From: Streptomyces sp. WZ-12
Lineage (GTDB): Bacteria; Actinomycetota; Actinomycetes; Streptomycetales; Streptomycetaceae
Assembly: GCF_028898845.1 (NCBI RefSeq)
Contig: NZ_CP118574.1
Location: 1,984,001 to 2,048,000, forward strand
Reading direction: 5' to 3'
DNA: 64,000 nt
Each line of letters begins with the position of its first letter. Within the stretch, counting starts at the first letter, position 1. This document shows positions 1 through 7,726 of the stretch, piece after piece. The notes beneath the pieces were generated by a model. That model was not told the origin of the DNA. It was given only the letters and a program-made list of their open reading frames with translations, and did not search any database. The position numbers and the translations under genes were made by a program.

Positions 1-501
1 ACGACCACCGCGATCGCGCGGGTGCTCGCCACCCGGTCCGACTTCGCGGAGTCGGATCCGCAACCCCAGCTCACGATCGTCACCAACTCGCTGAACATCG
101 CCAACGAGCTGGCCGTCCGGCCGCAGATCAAGATCGTGCTCACGGGTGGTGTGGCGCATTCCCGTTCGTATGAACTCGTGGGCCCGTTCAGCGAGTTGGT
201 GCTCCAGCAGATCTCCATCGATATCGCGTTCATCGGGGCCAACGGCGTGGATCCGGTGATGGGGGCCACGGTGCACGACGAGGCCGAGGCCCGGATCAAC
301 CGGCTCATGGCCGAGCGCGCGCGGCGGGCCGTGATCGTCGCGGACTCGTCGAAGATCGGTCAGCGGTGCTTCGCCAGGGTCGGCGACGCGGATGTTTTCG
401 ACACCCTCATCACGGATGGTGCGGTGTCCGAGGAAACGCGTCGGGAGTTCACGGAGCGCGGGGTGAAGGTGCTGGCGGCCCGGCCCTCCGGCAACGACTG
501 A
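1..501 (+). CDS. DeoR/GlpR-family transcriptional regulator, C-terminal part (cut by window edge)
   Basis: The frame is open from the first base, so the N-terminal winged helix lies outside the window. What remains is the DeoR-type sugar-phosphate sensor domain: an ITIVTNS-like strand, then LTGG, a GANGVD segment followed by a conserved E-A-E stretch, and VVIVADSSK-like sequence near the end (here VIVADSSKIG). These are the usual landmarks of DeoR effector domains, which bind phosphorylated sugars and control carbohydrate operons. The next 480 bases contain no partner, so the regulated operon is probably upstream. Family assignment is firm; the specific ligand is unknown. Confidence 0.9.
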   Translation, partial: TTTAIARVLATRSDFAESDPQPQLTIVTNSLNIANELAVRPQIKIVLTGGVAHSRSYELVGPFSELVLQQISIDIAFIGANGVDPVMGATVHDEAEARINRLMAERARRAVIVADSSKIGQRCFARVGDADVFDTLITDGAVSEETRREFTERGVKVLAARPSGND

Positions 502-980
502 GAATTGACGGAAGTGGGGGGAGGGGGAGTTGGAGTGCGGTTCAGCAGCTTGATGGCCGGGCCGTCGTCGACGAGACGTTGAGGCGTTGAGGCGTCGACC
601 TGCGTTGAGACGTCGACCTGTGCGGCACGGGTGGCGCGCTGGTCAGGGGGTCGGGGGCACGAGGGCAGCGCAGCGCGGAATGGATGTATAGGGGTGCTGA
701 CGCCGGTCACTGGCGTGCCTACGGAGTGGTGAACCCCGGGTGGCTACCGGGGGCCGAAATCCGGGGTGCGGGTGTGGAGAATGAGGCGGAGCCCAGGGCG
801 ACAGGGCGGGGGCCGATGCCTAGGTGGGCGTGATAGGCGTGGTGGACGTCCCGGGCGTTCCGGCGCCGTTGGCGCGATAGTGGAGTGGGCTGGGAGACGC
901 GGGTGGGGCGGAGTGGTCTGCCGGACGATGGTGAGGGCCGGGCGGTGTGCCGTCCCGGCGTATTGAGCGGGGGAAAGCGG
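502..980. other. Gene-free stretch with short direct repeats
   Basis: No convincing gene is visible on either strand. The stretch holds a 17-base direct repeat, GTTGAGGCGTCGACCTG at 586-602 and GTTGAGACGTCGACCTG at 604-620, preceded by a partial copy. The last few bases hold the ribosome binding site (GGGGGAAAG, about 969-976) of the next gene. Possible minus-strand frames here read as low-complexity sequence. Confidence 0.5.
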
Positions 981-1292
981 ATGCGGAAGATCTTGTCGAT
1001 AGCAGTGACGGGGGCGGTGTGTGGCGCCTCGCTGACGCTCGCCGCGGCACCGCAGGCGATGGCCGCCGAGCACGTACCGCGGTGCGTGAAGGTGCGTGCG
1101 TTCTTCGACCGGGGCGAGCAGCGTTACGTCCGGTTGACGAACCTGTGCGCCAAGCGGCCGGCGTGCTACACCATCGTCGTCCCGCAGCACGCGGACCGGC
1201 GCGGCCGGCTCCCGCAGGGCGTGACGAAGGACGTGTTGTACGGGACGGCCGCTGGACCGCGGGCCCTGTATGTGAAGAACGCGGCCTGTTAG
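981..1292 (+). CDS. Small secreted protein with four cysteines
   Basis: A 103-residue protein with a classical Sec signal peptide: MRKI start, hydrophobic core to about residue 25 and an AMA-A type cleavage site near residue 28. The mature chain of about 75 residues has four cysteines, enough for two disulfides, and ends in Cys. The ATG at 981 was chosen because GGGGGAAAG lies a few bases upstream and it places the signal peptide at the N terminus; longer frames upstream do not make sense. It stands alone between regulators. No family recognised; it resembles the many small secreted alkaline/cysteine proteins of streptomycetes in general design only. Confidence 0.8.
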   Translation: MRKILSIAVTGAVCGASLTLAAAPQAMAAEHVPRCVKVRAFFDRGEQRYVRLTNLCAKRPACYTIVVPQHADRRGRLPQGVTKDVLYGTAAGPRALYVKNAAC

Positions 1293-1429
1293 GGCGGTCA
1301 GGAGCGGGCGGGTAGCGGGGCCGCCGGGTGCGGCCTGGTGCGGGCTGGGGTGGTCCCGGGCTGTCGCTCAGCCGCGGGGGAACGCGGTGCGTTCATGGTT
1401 TGTGGGAGGGCGGGGCGTCCCCGTGGGCG

Positions 1430-2305
1430 TCAGCCGGGGAGGGCGATGCCGTCCAGGACCATGGCGAGGTACTGGCGGGCGATCTCCTCGGGGCTGTGTC
1501 GGCCCTGCGGTCGGTACCAGCTCGCGGCGACCCAGACCGTGTCGCGCAGGAAGCGGTAGGCCAGCCGAAGATCGAGGTCGGAGCGGAAGACTCCCTCGGC
1601 CACGCCACGCTCCAGCGTGCCGAGCCAGGCCCGCTCGAACTTCCGCTGGGATTCGGTGAGATAGCCGAACCGTGGCTGGGTGGCGAGGTGTTGAGCCTCC
1701 TTCTGGTAGATCGCGACGGCGGCGCGGTGCCGGTCGATCTCCCGGAAGGACTCGGTGACCAGGGCCTCGATGGTCTCCCGCGGGCCGAGTTCGGCCGCCA
1801 GGACGGCGTCGTAGCCGGCCCAGAGCTCGTCCAGGAAGGTGGCGAGGATCTCGTCGACCATCGATTCCTTGGAATCGAAGTGGTAGTAGAGGCTGCCGGC
1901 GAGCATGCCGGCGGCGTCGGCGATCTGTCGGACGGTGGTCGCGTTGTAGCCCTGCGCGGCGAACACCTCGGCCGCGGTGTCGAGGAGTTCGCGTCGGCGG
2001 TCCGGTGGGGCGGAGGTGGCGGCGGCAGGGGGCGTAGTCGCCGCCTTCCCGGCGCTCTTGGTGGTCTTGATGGTCTTGGTACTCCTGGTGGTCTTGGTTC
2101 CTCGGGCACCCTGGGTGCCCTTGGCGGGCTTGGCGCGCTGGGGGCTGTTGGGGGGCTTGGTGCCCCGGGCGCCGGCGGCACCAACGGGGCTGCCGGTGTC
2201 CCTGACTTCGCTGGTGCCCTCGTTGCCCTCCGCGTCCTCAGCGCCCTCGGCCCTCTCCACGCCACTCGCACCTCGCACGCCTCGCACGCCTTTCGCGCCG
2301 CTCAT
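1430..2305 (-). CDS. TetR/AcrR-family regulator with low-complexity N-terminal extension
   Basis: The last about 200 residues are a normal TetR protein: RRRELLDTAAEVFAAQGYNA begins the helix-turn-helix domain, followed by TTVRQIADAAGMLAGSLYYHF and an all-helical ligand domain with YQKEAQHLA. It resembles KstR2-like acyl-CoA responsive regulators, but that is only an impression. Upstream of the HTH the frame stays open for up to about 175 more codons of Gly/Ala/Thr/Lys-rich sequence (GTKTTRSTKTIKTTK). The start is uncertain. I chose ATG 2305, preceded by GGGAGG; 2548 is the longest possible frame, and a short form starting just before the HTH is also conceivable. It faces the FUSC gene across a palindrome at 2972-2985. 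Confidence 0.8.
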   Translation of the reverse strand: MSGAKGVRGVRGASGVERAEGAEDAEGNEGTSEVRDTGSPVGAAGARGTKPPNSPQRAKPAKGTQGARGTKTTRSTKTIKTTKSAGKAATTPPAAATSAPPDRRRELLDTAAEVFAAQGYNATTVRQIADAAGMLAGSLYYHFDSKESMVDEILATFLDELWAGYDAVLAAELGPRETIEALVTESFREIDRHRAAVAIYQKEAQHLATQPRFGYLTESQRKFERAWLGTLERGVAEGVFRSDLDLRLAYRFLRDTVWVAASWYRPQGRHSPEEIARQYLAMVLDGIALPG

Positions 2306-3004
2306 GGTCTTCGCGCCTCCCGCGCTCGCCGCACCCCCGGCGCGCCGCGTAACCCCCGTGGTCTCCATGTCTCCCACTCCGCCCCTCACGTTCTCCGCGC
2401 TCCCCATGCTCCCCATGCTCCCCGCATCCTCAATGTTCTCGACCGCCCCGCGCCCGCCCCGATGGACCTCTTTTTCCTTTGGCGGGTCCCTTCCGACCCT
2501 CGACGGACCACTACCAGCACCCAGTGGATCTCCGCCGGCCGCCGGCAAGCTCTCCCCGCTCCTCGGCGGGCGTAGCGTTCCCCGCTTTCACGAGAGTCCC
2601 AGCGTCCTCGACGCCGCCAGCCTCCTCGACACTCGACGCCCCTGCGCTCTTGGCCTTCATCGGCCTCCCCAGCGCTCCCGACCCGACCGGAGTTCCGGAC
2701 GCACCCGGTACTCGCACGACTCCAGGCGTTCCCGGCCCTCCCGGCGCCCCCGACGCGCCCACAGCCCTCGACGCCCCGTCGTGCCGAGCGCCCTCGGCCC
2801 GCCAGGCGCTCCCGGCGTGCGCGGTGCTCCCGGCGCCCTCGACGTCCACGGCACCCCCGGCGTCCTGAATGGTCTCGATGCCGCCGGTCCGTTCGGCGGG
2901 CTCGGGGGTCCTGGGGTTGGCACGGGGACATTGTCGCTTGGCGGGGAGGTGGGGTGAGATCCGGGCAATTCTTTTACCAGTAAAACACCTGCTAAGGTTT
3001 TTGT
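2306..3004. repeat. Low-complexity, codon-repeat-like tract upstream of the TetR gene
   Basis: About 700 bases made of imperfect short GC-rich repeats. On the minus strand different frames read as Gly-Ala-Glu-Val repeats: one from 2548 joins the TetR frame (MGSMGSMGS-like start) and another spans 2511-2849 (GAPGGPGTPGVVRVPG) and ends in a stop. The similar composition in two frames suggests one repetitive segment that grew by slippage and was frameshifted. No independent gene is supported. The right end carries the promoter region of the FUSC gene. Confidence 0.5.
2972..2985. promoter_or_regulatory. Palindromic operator candidate, TTTTAC-CA-GTAAAA
   Basis: A perfect 6-base inverted repeat with a 2-base centre, AT-rich in very GC-rich surroundings, 20 bases upstream of the FUSC start codon. 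Its size and position fit a TetR or MarR operator. Candidates are the TetR encoded divergently and the MarR encoded just downstream of the FUSC gene. No binding evidence is available from sequence. Confidence 0.45.
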
Positions 3005-5080
3005 ATGGGGAAGCATGCCAAGCACGCCAGGGCCACGGGGTGGTGGAGGACGAAGCGGACCGCGGACGAGATGGCCGGCCGGGCGTCCGACGAGAAGCCG
3101 AAGAAGAGAGCCGAGGCGGCGAGTGGGGCGGGCGCCGTGCGGGTTCGGGCGTTGCCGGTGCGGAGCACGGTGCGGTTGCGGCGACCCGTTGACATATGGC
3201 ACAAGCCGGCGCTGAGTGCGGTGGTGGCGTTGGGTGTGCCGGATCTGGTGCTGTTGGGGTCGGGACGGCTCGATCTGGTGCTCTACACGTCGGCGGGGGC
3301 GATGTGCGCGCTGTACGCGCACGGACTGCCGTATGCGGCGCGGGCCCGGGCGTTGTCGTGGGTGGTGCTCGGGATGGTGGCGAGCCTGGCCGTCGCGCTG
3401 ACCGCGGCGTCGCTGGTCACCTCGGCAGCGGTGTTGGTGGCGCTGGCGTCGCTGGTCGCCGCGGTGCACAAGATGGTGTGCGACGCGTCGCGGATCGGGC
3501 CGCCGGGGAACCTGATCCTGACGTTCATCGCGGCCTCGGCGTTCTTCGTGCCACAGCGGCCGGCGGCAGTGTTGCCGCATGCGGGGCTGGCGTTGGCGAC
3601 GGGGGCGTTCGCGTGGCTGGTGTGCATGGCGCCGGCGCTGGTGCGGCCGCGGGGGCCGGAACGGATCGCCACCGCGCGGGCGTTGGAGGCCGCCGCCGGG
3701 CTGTTGCGGGCGCGCGCGGAAGCGGAAGCGGAGGCCGGCGGTGCCTCGTCGGCCGGTGGCGCGGAACCGGCGGGGGTGGCGCACGCCCGGCATGCCACCG
3801 CGGCCGCGGTGAACGCGGCCTGGCACACGTTGTTCCTGGTGCCGGTGCGTACGTCGGAGAAGGCGGCGGCGCGGGCGGGGTTGGAACGGCTGCTGGTGCG
3901 GGCGGAGTCGGCGTTGGGCGGCACCCCGCCGGACCCGGTTGCGGAGGGCGGCCGACTCGGCGGCTGGGCACGGGAGTTGCGTAGCGGGCGACCGCTGCCG
4001 GAGGTGACGCTCACCGCCGCGGAGGCCGCCGAACTGGCGGGCGTGGCTTGGGAGTCGGGGGTGGCGTTGGAGCCCGGCATGGCGTGGGAGGCCGGTAGCG
4101 GGCGCGGGGCCGGTGGGCCCGGGCTCCGGCGTCCGGCACCGGGCCGGACACGGGGCATACGGGCGGTGGTCGGCCGGCTCCGGCCCGGGTCGCCGTTGCT
4201 GCCCATCGGGGCCCGGGTCGCGGTGGGTTGCGTCCTGGCGGGCTGGGCCTCGATGGCCGTGGGGGTCGGGCATCCGTACTGGGCCGTGGTGACCGCGGCC
4301 TCGATCTACCAGGCCAACACCACGCTCTCCTGGCAGCGCGCGTTCCAGCGCACCCTCGGCAATCTGCTCGGGTTGGCGCTGTTCACCGTGCTGCTGCCGG
4401 TGACCCACACCGGGCACGTCGCGATGGTCGTGATGGCGCTGGTGTTCCAGCTCGGCGCGGAGGCCATGATCAGTCGCAACTACTGGCTGGGGTCGGTGTG
4501 CGTGACGCCGATGGCGCTGCTGCTGACGGAGTTCGGCCGGCCGATGCCGGCCGGGACGCTGATCGCCGACCGGTGGCTGGACACCGTGGTGGGCGCGGCG
4601 GTCGGGCTGGTGTGCTGCGTGCTGGTCACCAACCGGCGGGCCGCGGACCGGATCGATCTGGCGCTGGCCGGGGTCGCCCGGGCCGAGGAGGCAGCCTCCG
4701 AGCTGCTGGCGACGGGCGGTGCCGGGCGGCTGTCGGGGACGGTGGTGGGGTCGGGGACGGCGGGCGCCGGGCCCCTGCCGAGGCCGGACGACTTCGGCCC
4801 GCAACCGGTGCCGGCTGGCGCCGCCCCACTCCCCACACCGACCCACGCACCCCACACCCCTCCCTCACCCCCGCCCCCCGACGCCCCGCGCGAGGCAGGC
4901 TGGGCGCGGGATCGACTGGCCGGCTCGCTCGTCGAGTTGCGGGAGGCGGTCGAGGTGGCGTCCGGCGAGTGGTGGCAGCGGGCGCTTCCCGAGGAGCGGA
5001 TCGCCCGCGCCGAGCAGCAGGGACACCGGACGCTGGCGGCCCTGGTCCGGCGGCTGTCCGCGCCGGCGCTGGCCGCCTGA
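3005..5080 (+). CDS. FUSC-family membrane protein (aromatic/xenobiotic exporter-like)
   Basis: A 691-residue protein with a basic N terminus, a first block of transmembrane helices at about residues 70-215 (WHKPALSAVVALGVPDLVLL onwards), a cytoplasmic stretch of about 190 residues, and a second block at about 400-540 (RVAVGCVLAGWASMAVGVGHPYW; HRT-like LLGLALFTVLLPVTHTGHVA). This duplicated membrane/cytoplasmic layout and the WAVVTAASIYQ motif are typical of FUSC (fusaric acid resistance-like, YccS/AaeB-like) proteins. A Pro-rich segment interrupts the C-terminal cytoplasmic part. AAGG seven bases before ATG 3005 serves as a weak ribosome site. A MarR regulator follows on the same strand, consistent with control of an efflux gene. 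Substrate unknown. Confidence 0.85.
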   Translation: MGKHAKHARATGWWRTKRTADEMAGRASDEKPKKRAEAASGAGAVRVRALPVRSTVRLRRPVDIWHKPALSAVVALGVPDLVLLGSGRLDLVLYTSAGAMCALYAHGLPYAARARALSWVVLGMVASLAVALTAASLVTSAAVLVALASLVAAVHKMVCDASRIGPPGNLILTFIAASAFFVPQRPAAVLPHAGLALATGAFAWLVCMAPALVRPRGPERIATARALEAAAGLLRARAEAEAEAGGASSAGGAEPAGVAHARHATAAAVNAAWHTLFLVPVRTSEKAAARAGLERLLVRAESALGGTPPDPVAEGGRLGGWARELRSGRPLPEVTLTAAEAAELAGVAWESGVALEPGMAWEAGSGRGAGGPGLRRPAPGRTRGIRAVVGRLRPGSPLLPIGARVAVGCVLAGWASMAVGVGHPYWAVVTAASIYQANTTLSWQRAFQRTLGNLLGLALFTVLLPVTHTGHVAMVVMALVFQLGAEAMISRNYWLGSVCVTPMALLLTEFGRPMPAGTLIADRWLDTVVGAAVGLVCCVLVTNRRAADRIDLALAGVARAEEAASELLATGGAGRLSGTVVGSGTAGAGPLPRPDDFGPQPVPAGAAPLPTPTHAPHTPPSPPPPDAPREAGWARDRLAGSLVELREAVEVASGEWWQRALPEERIARAEQQGHRTLAALVRRLSAPALAA

Positions 5081-5199
5081 CGGCCTCCTCAGGCCGCTCG
5101 ACCCCCGTGCCCCCTCGGCGCGCCGCCGGGCAGGCACAATTGAGTGCGGTGGGCGACCGGGATTCCGGCCGGACGGACGGGGCCGAGAGGAGAGTGCGG

Positions 5200-5706
5200 G
5201 TGACCGAGGACATCGTCGCGCGGGTGATGCGCCAGTGGCAGCAGGTGCACCCGGGGCTGGACACCGGCCCGATGGCGGTGATCGGGCGGCTCAACCGCTG
5301 CTCCGCGCTGTTCCAGCAGGCGGCCGACGCACCGTTGCGGCGGGCGGGGCTGACCCGGCCCGAGTTCGACGTCCTGGCCACGCTGCGGCGGATGGGCCGC
5401 GAGCTGACCCCGGGCCGGGTGGCGCGGGAGACCTTCGCTTCGGGGGCGGCGGTCACCAAGCGCGTCCGGCAGTTGGAACAACGCGGGCTGCTCCGCCGTC
5501 GGCCGGACGACCGCGACCGGCGGGTCACCCACCTCTCGCTCACGGACGAGGGGCAGGAGATCATCGACCGGTTGTTGCCCGAGCAACTGCAGTACGAGGC
5601 GGCCCTGTTGGAAGGGATCGGAGAGCAGCGCCAGGAGGAACTGTCCACGGCGCTGGGCGAGTTGCTGGTGGTACTGGAGGGACGGCTAGCCAGCCTCATG
5701 GATTGA
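5200..5706 (+). CDS. MarR-family transcriptional regulator
   Basis: A 168-residue winged-helix protein. Its core reads LTRPEFDVLATLRRMGRELTPGRVA, then a recognition region ending AVTKRVRQLEQRGLLRR, and the wing RRPDDRDRRVTHLSLTDEG, the standard MarR signature. I chose GTG 5200 because GAGAGGAG sits about seven bases upstream; GTG 5194 is an in-frame alternative. The gene follows the FUSC exporter by 120 bases in the same direction, so it likely regulates that exporter, perhaps through the palindrome at 2972-2985. Ligand unknown. Confidence 0.9.
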   Translation: MTEDIVARVMRQWQQVHPGLDTGPMAVIGRLNRCSALFQQAADAPLRRAGLTRPEFDVLATLRRMGRELTPGRVARETFASGAAVTKRVRQLEQRGLLRRRPDDRDRRVTHLSLTDEGQEIIDRLLPEQLQYEAALLEGIGEQRQEELSTALGELLVVLEGRLASLMD

Positions 5707-5751
5707 ATGGACCGCATGGGTCGGATGGACCGCATGGACCGCATGGACCAA
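5707..5751. repeat. Five tandem 9-base units (ATGGACCGC)
   Basis: Directly after the MarR stop codon are five 9-base units: ATGGACCGC, ATGGGTCGG, ATGGACCGC, ATGGACCGC, ATGGACCAA. Because the unit is a multiple of three, the tract encodes repeated Met-Asp-Arg on the plus strand and Ser-Met-Arg on the minus strand, but no ribosome site or gene goes with it. It is probably a slippage-expanded microsatellite. Confidence 0.75.
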
Positions 5752-5801
5752 GAGGCCAACTGATCCTGATTCATCGTCACCCATGCGCGCAGCGCCCGTC
5801 G

Positions 5802-6128
5802 TTACTCCACCGGGAACGGCTCGTCGCTCCAGCGGAACCACGCCGCGTCGTCCTCGATGTGCAGCAGGAACTCCGCCACCGGGCCGGCGGGGGCGATCAG
5901 TCGGACGCCGTCGCTGGCGCGGGTGTAGGCGTCCTCCCAGGCGGCCAGGTCCTCGTCGAGGGTGTCGATGAGCGACAGCTCCCGGGCGAAGTGCGGCTCC
6001 AGCTCGGCGAAGGCCGGGCCGGGGGTGAAACGGCCGTTCAGCCAGGGGAAGTCCGCCTCGGTGATGGTGATCTCGCCGACCACGTCCGCACCCCGTTCCA
6101 CCCGCCAGGTCTCCCCGATGTACGGCAT
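5802..6128 (-). CDS. Conserved small protein of unknown function
   Basis: A 108-residue acidic, soluble protein beginning MPYIGETWRVERGADVVGEI and ending WFRWSDEPFPVE. It is rich in Asp, Glu and aromatic residues, and has no membrane segment or signal peptide. The ATG at 6128 follows GGGGAGGCGGC, a good ribosome site. The composition and domain-like beginning (one beta-rich unit followed by helices) look like a small cytoplasmic protein conserved among streptomycetes, but I cannot name a family. It follows a TetR gene on the same strand, separated by a likely terminator at 6163-6197. Confidence 0.75.
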   Translation of the reverse strand: MPYIGETWRVERGADVVGEITITEADFPWLNGRFTPGPAFAELEPHFARELSLIDTLDEDLAAWEDAYTRASDGVRLIAPAGPVAEFLLHIEDDAAWFRWSDEPFPVE

Positions 6129-6162
6129 TGCCGCCTCCCCTTGGTCGTGCTGGTGACGCGCG

Positions 6163-6197
6163 GAACCCGCCCCACCGGGCTGCGGCGGGGCGGGTTC
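6163..6197 (-). terminator. GC-rich stem-loop, probable terminator of the TetR gene
   Basis: A perfect 11-base stem, GAACCCGCCCC and GGGGCGGGTTC, around a 13-base loop. It lies downstream of the TetR stop (6430) and upstream of the small protein gene. There is no U-tract, as is usual for streptomycete terminators. The rest of 6129-6429 shows no gene. Confidence 0.5.
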
Positions 6198-6429
6198 TGC
6201 ACGACGGTCGGACGACAGGATGGCAGACCGTGCGAACGGGCCGAGCCGGATGGCGGGAAAGCGCGGAAAGCCGACCGACGGGCGGGCTGACGCTACGTCA
6301 AGAGCAGTGCGGGGGCTCGCCGTCAGGACGCGGGGAGGACGGCGAGCGGCTCGGGGAGGGCACCCCGGCCGGCGAATCGCGGCGCGACACAGAGACGGAA
6401 GGCGGCGCCCGCACGCCCCCTCCCCCACG

Positions 6430-7047
6430 TCACTCCCCCGTATCGCCCCCCGTCCCGAACAACCGCGCCAGATGCCGGTCCAACAGCTCCAGGGCCTTCT
6501 CCGGTTCGTGGACGCCCAACAGGACATAGGACCCCAGCCCATCGGTGAGGCTGATCAGCAGCAGGGCCTCGTCCTCGGTGGCGCGCTCGGGCGGGAGTTC
6601 GCCGCGGGCGGCGGCCAGGCGTAGCTGGTCGGCGAAGAAGTCGCGGAGCTTGGGGATGCCGTCGCGGGCCTCCGCGCCGAGGGCGGGGTCATGGACGGCG
6701 CGGGAGTAGTAGGCGGCGGCGACGAGGAGGCCGGCGCGGCTCTCCGGGTCGAGCGGGAGCATCCCGGCGCAGCAGGCGCGCAGGACGGTGCGCGGGGTGG
6801 GGTCCTCGGCCAGGGCCTCGATGCGCTCCCGGATGCGTTCGGTGGCCATCTGGTTGATGTGGCGCAGCGCGAACAGCAGCAGTTCGTCCTTGGTGCGGAA
6901 GTAGTGCTGGATGCGGCCGAGGGAGATGCCGGCCTCGGCGGCGACGTCGCGCAGACTCACCCCGTCCACGCCCCGGGTGTTCGCGAGCCGGAAGAGCGCC
7001 GCGGAGATCTCCTGGCGCCTGGCTTCGTGATCCACCTTTTTCGGCAC
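6430..7047 (-). CDS. TetR/AcrR-family transcriptional regulator
   Basis: A 205-residue regulator. The N-terminal helix-turn-helix reads RRQEISAALFRLANTRGVDG, then VSLRDVAAEAGISLGRIQHYF, with the R-T-K-D-E-L segment that follows in TetR proteins. The ligand domain is all-helical (residues about 60-195). It is transcribed away from the PH-domain pair, and the shared intergenic region holds the palindrome CGTTATAACG, so it likely represses itself and perhaps the PH-domain genes. Ligand unknown. Confidence 0.9.
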   Translation of the reverse strand: MPKKVDHEARRQEISAALFRLANTRGVDGVSLRDVAAEAGISLGRIQHYFRTKDELLLFALRHINQMATERIRERIEALAEDPTPRTVLRACCAGMLPLDPESRAGLLVAAAYYSRAVHDPALGAEARDGIPKLRDFFADQLRLAAARGELPPERATEDEALLLISLTDGLGSYVLLGVHEPEKALELLDRHLARLFGTGGDTGE

Positions 7048-7154
7048 GGGCGGCGTCCTTTCTCCGGTACGGCTCTTTCTGTCTGGCGCTCCGGTCCTCG
7101 GCGCCCGCTCCCGACGGTGGCGCTGACCGGCCGACTTTTACAAGTCGCCCGTAC

Positions 7155-7164
7155 CGTTATAACG
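7155..7164. promoter_or_regulatory. Palindrome CGTTATAACG between TetR and PH-domain genes
   Basis: A perfect 10-base palindrome flanked by imperfect GTAC arms (GTAC at 7151-7154 and 7164-7167 with a one-base offset). It is AT-rich in a GC-rich region and sits in the divergent intergenic region, which suits a TetR operator overlapping promoters in both directions. Confidence 0.45.
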
Positions 7165-7207
7165 TACCGCCTCACAATACGTTTGACTTGGAAAACGGTG
7201 AACCCTC

Positions 7208-7726
7208 ATGCCCGAGCACGCCGCGCCGCTCCTGCGACCGCCTCGCCACCGCGTCGATCCGCGCGCCCGCAGTTGGTGGCGGCTCCAGGCGCTGCTCGCG
7301 CTCAGCGGTCCGATGCTGCTGACCGCGCTGGTGCTGGCGGCGCTGTCGCTGCTCTTCTTCCCGGGCGCGCTGCCATGGCTGGGGCCGCTGTTGCTGGTCG
7401 TGCTGGTGTTGCCGGCGGTGGGCTATCTCACGGTGATGCCGTGGATGCGGTACGCGGTGCACGCCTGGGAGTTGGGCGAGCGCGCGGTCTACGCGGCGGG
7501 CGGCTGGTTCTGGCAGAAGCGGCGGATCGCCCCGCTGTCGCGGGTGCAGACCGTGGACACCGTGCGCGGTCCGATACAGCGGCGGTACGGGCTGGCGACG
7601 GTGGTGGTCACCACCGCCTCGACCGCCGGCGACATCAAGATCGCCGGACTGTCGGACGCGGACGCGGAGGAGCTGTCCCGCCGGATCGGCGAGGTCGCGC
7701 AGGACGTGCCCGGTGATGCCGCATGA
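7208..7726 (+). CDS. Bacterial PH-domain membrane protein (YdbS-like)
   Basis: A 172-residue protein with two transmembrane helices at about residues 30-75 (LLTALVLAALSLLFF; LLLVVLVLPAVGYLTV), followed by one bacterial PH (bPH2, DUF304) domain: YAVHAWELGERAVYAAGG, KRRIAPLSRVQTVDT and GLATVVVTTASTAGDI. The P-L-S-R-V-Q-T motif is diagnostic of the family. It overlaps the next gene by four bases (ATGA), so the two are translationally coupled and probably form the usual YdbS/YdbT membrane pair. Role in the cell unknown; such pairs have been linked to membrane stress and antimicrobial peptide tolerance in Bacillus. Confidence 0.9.
   Translation: MPEHAAPLLRPPRHRVDPRARSWWRLQALLALSGPMLLTALVLAALSLLFFPGALPWLGPLLLVVLVLPAVGYLTVMPWMRYAVHAWELGERAVYAAGGWFWQKRRIAPLSRVQTVDTVRGPIQRRYGLATVVVTTASTAGDIKIAGLSDADAEELSRRIGEVAQDVPGDAA

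Noticed and set aside
2657..4855. A 732-codon minus-strand frame opposite the FUSC gene
   Set aside because: Translation is His/Pro/Arg-rich; the plus-strand gene has clear membrane architecture.
5081..5096. Hairpin CGGCCT-CCTC-AGGCCG after the FUSC gene as a terminator
   Set aside because: Only six base pairs, and the MarR gene follows at once in the same direction; too weak to call.
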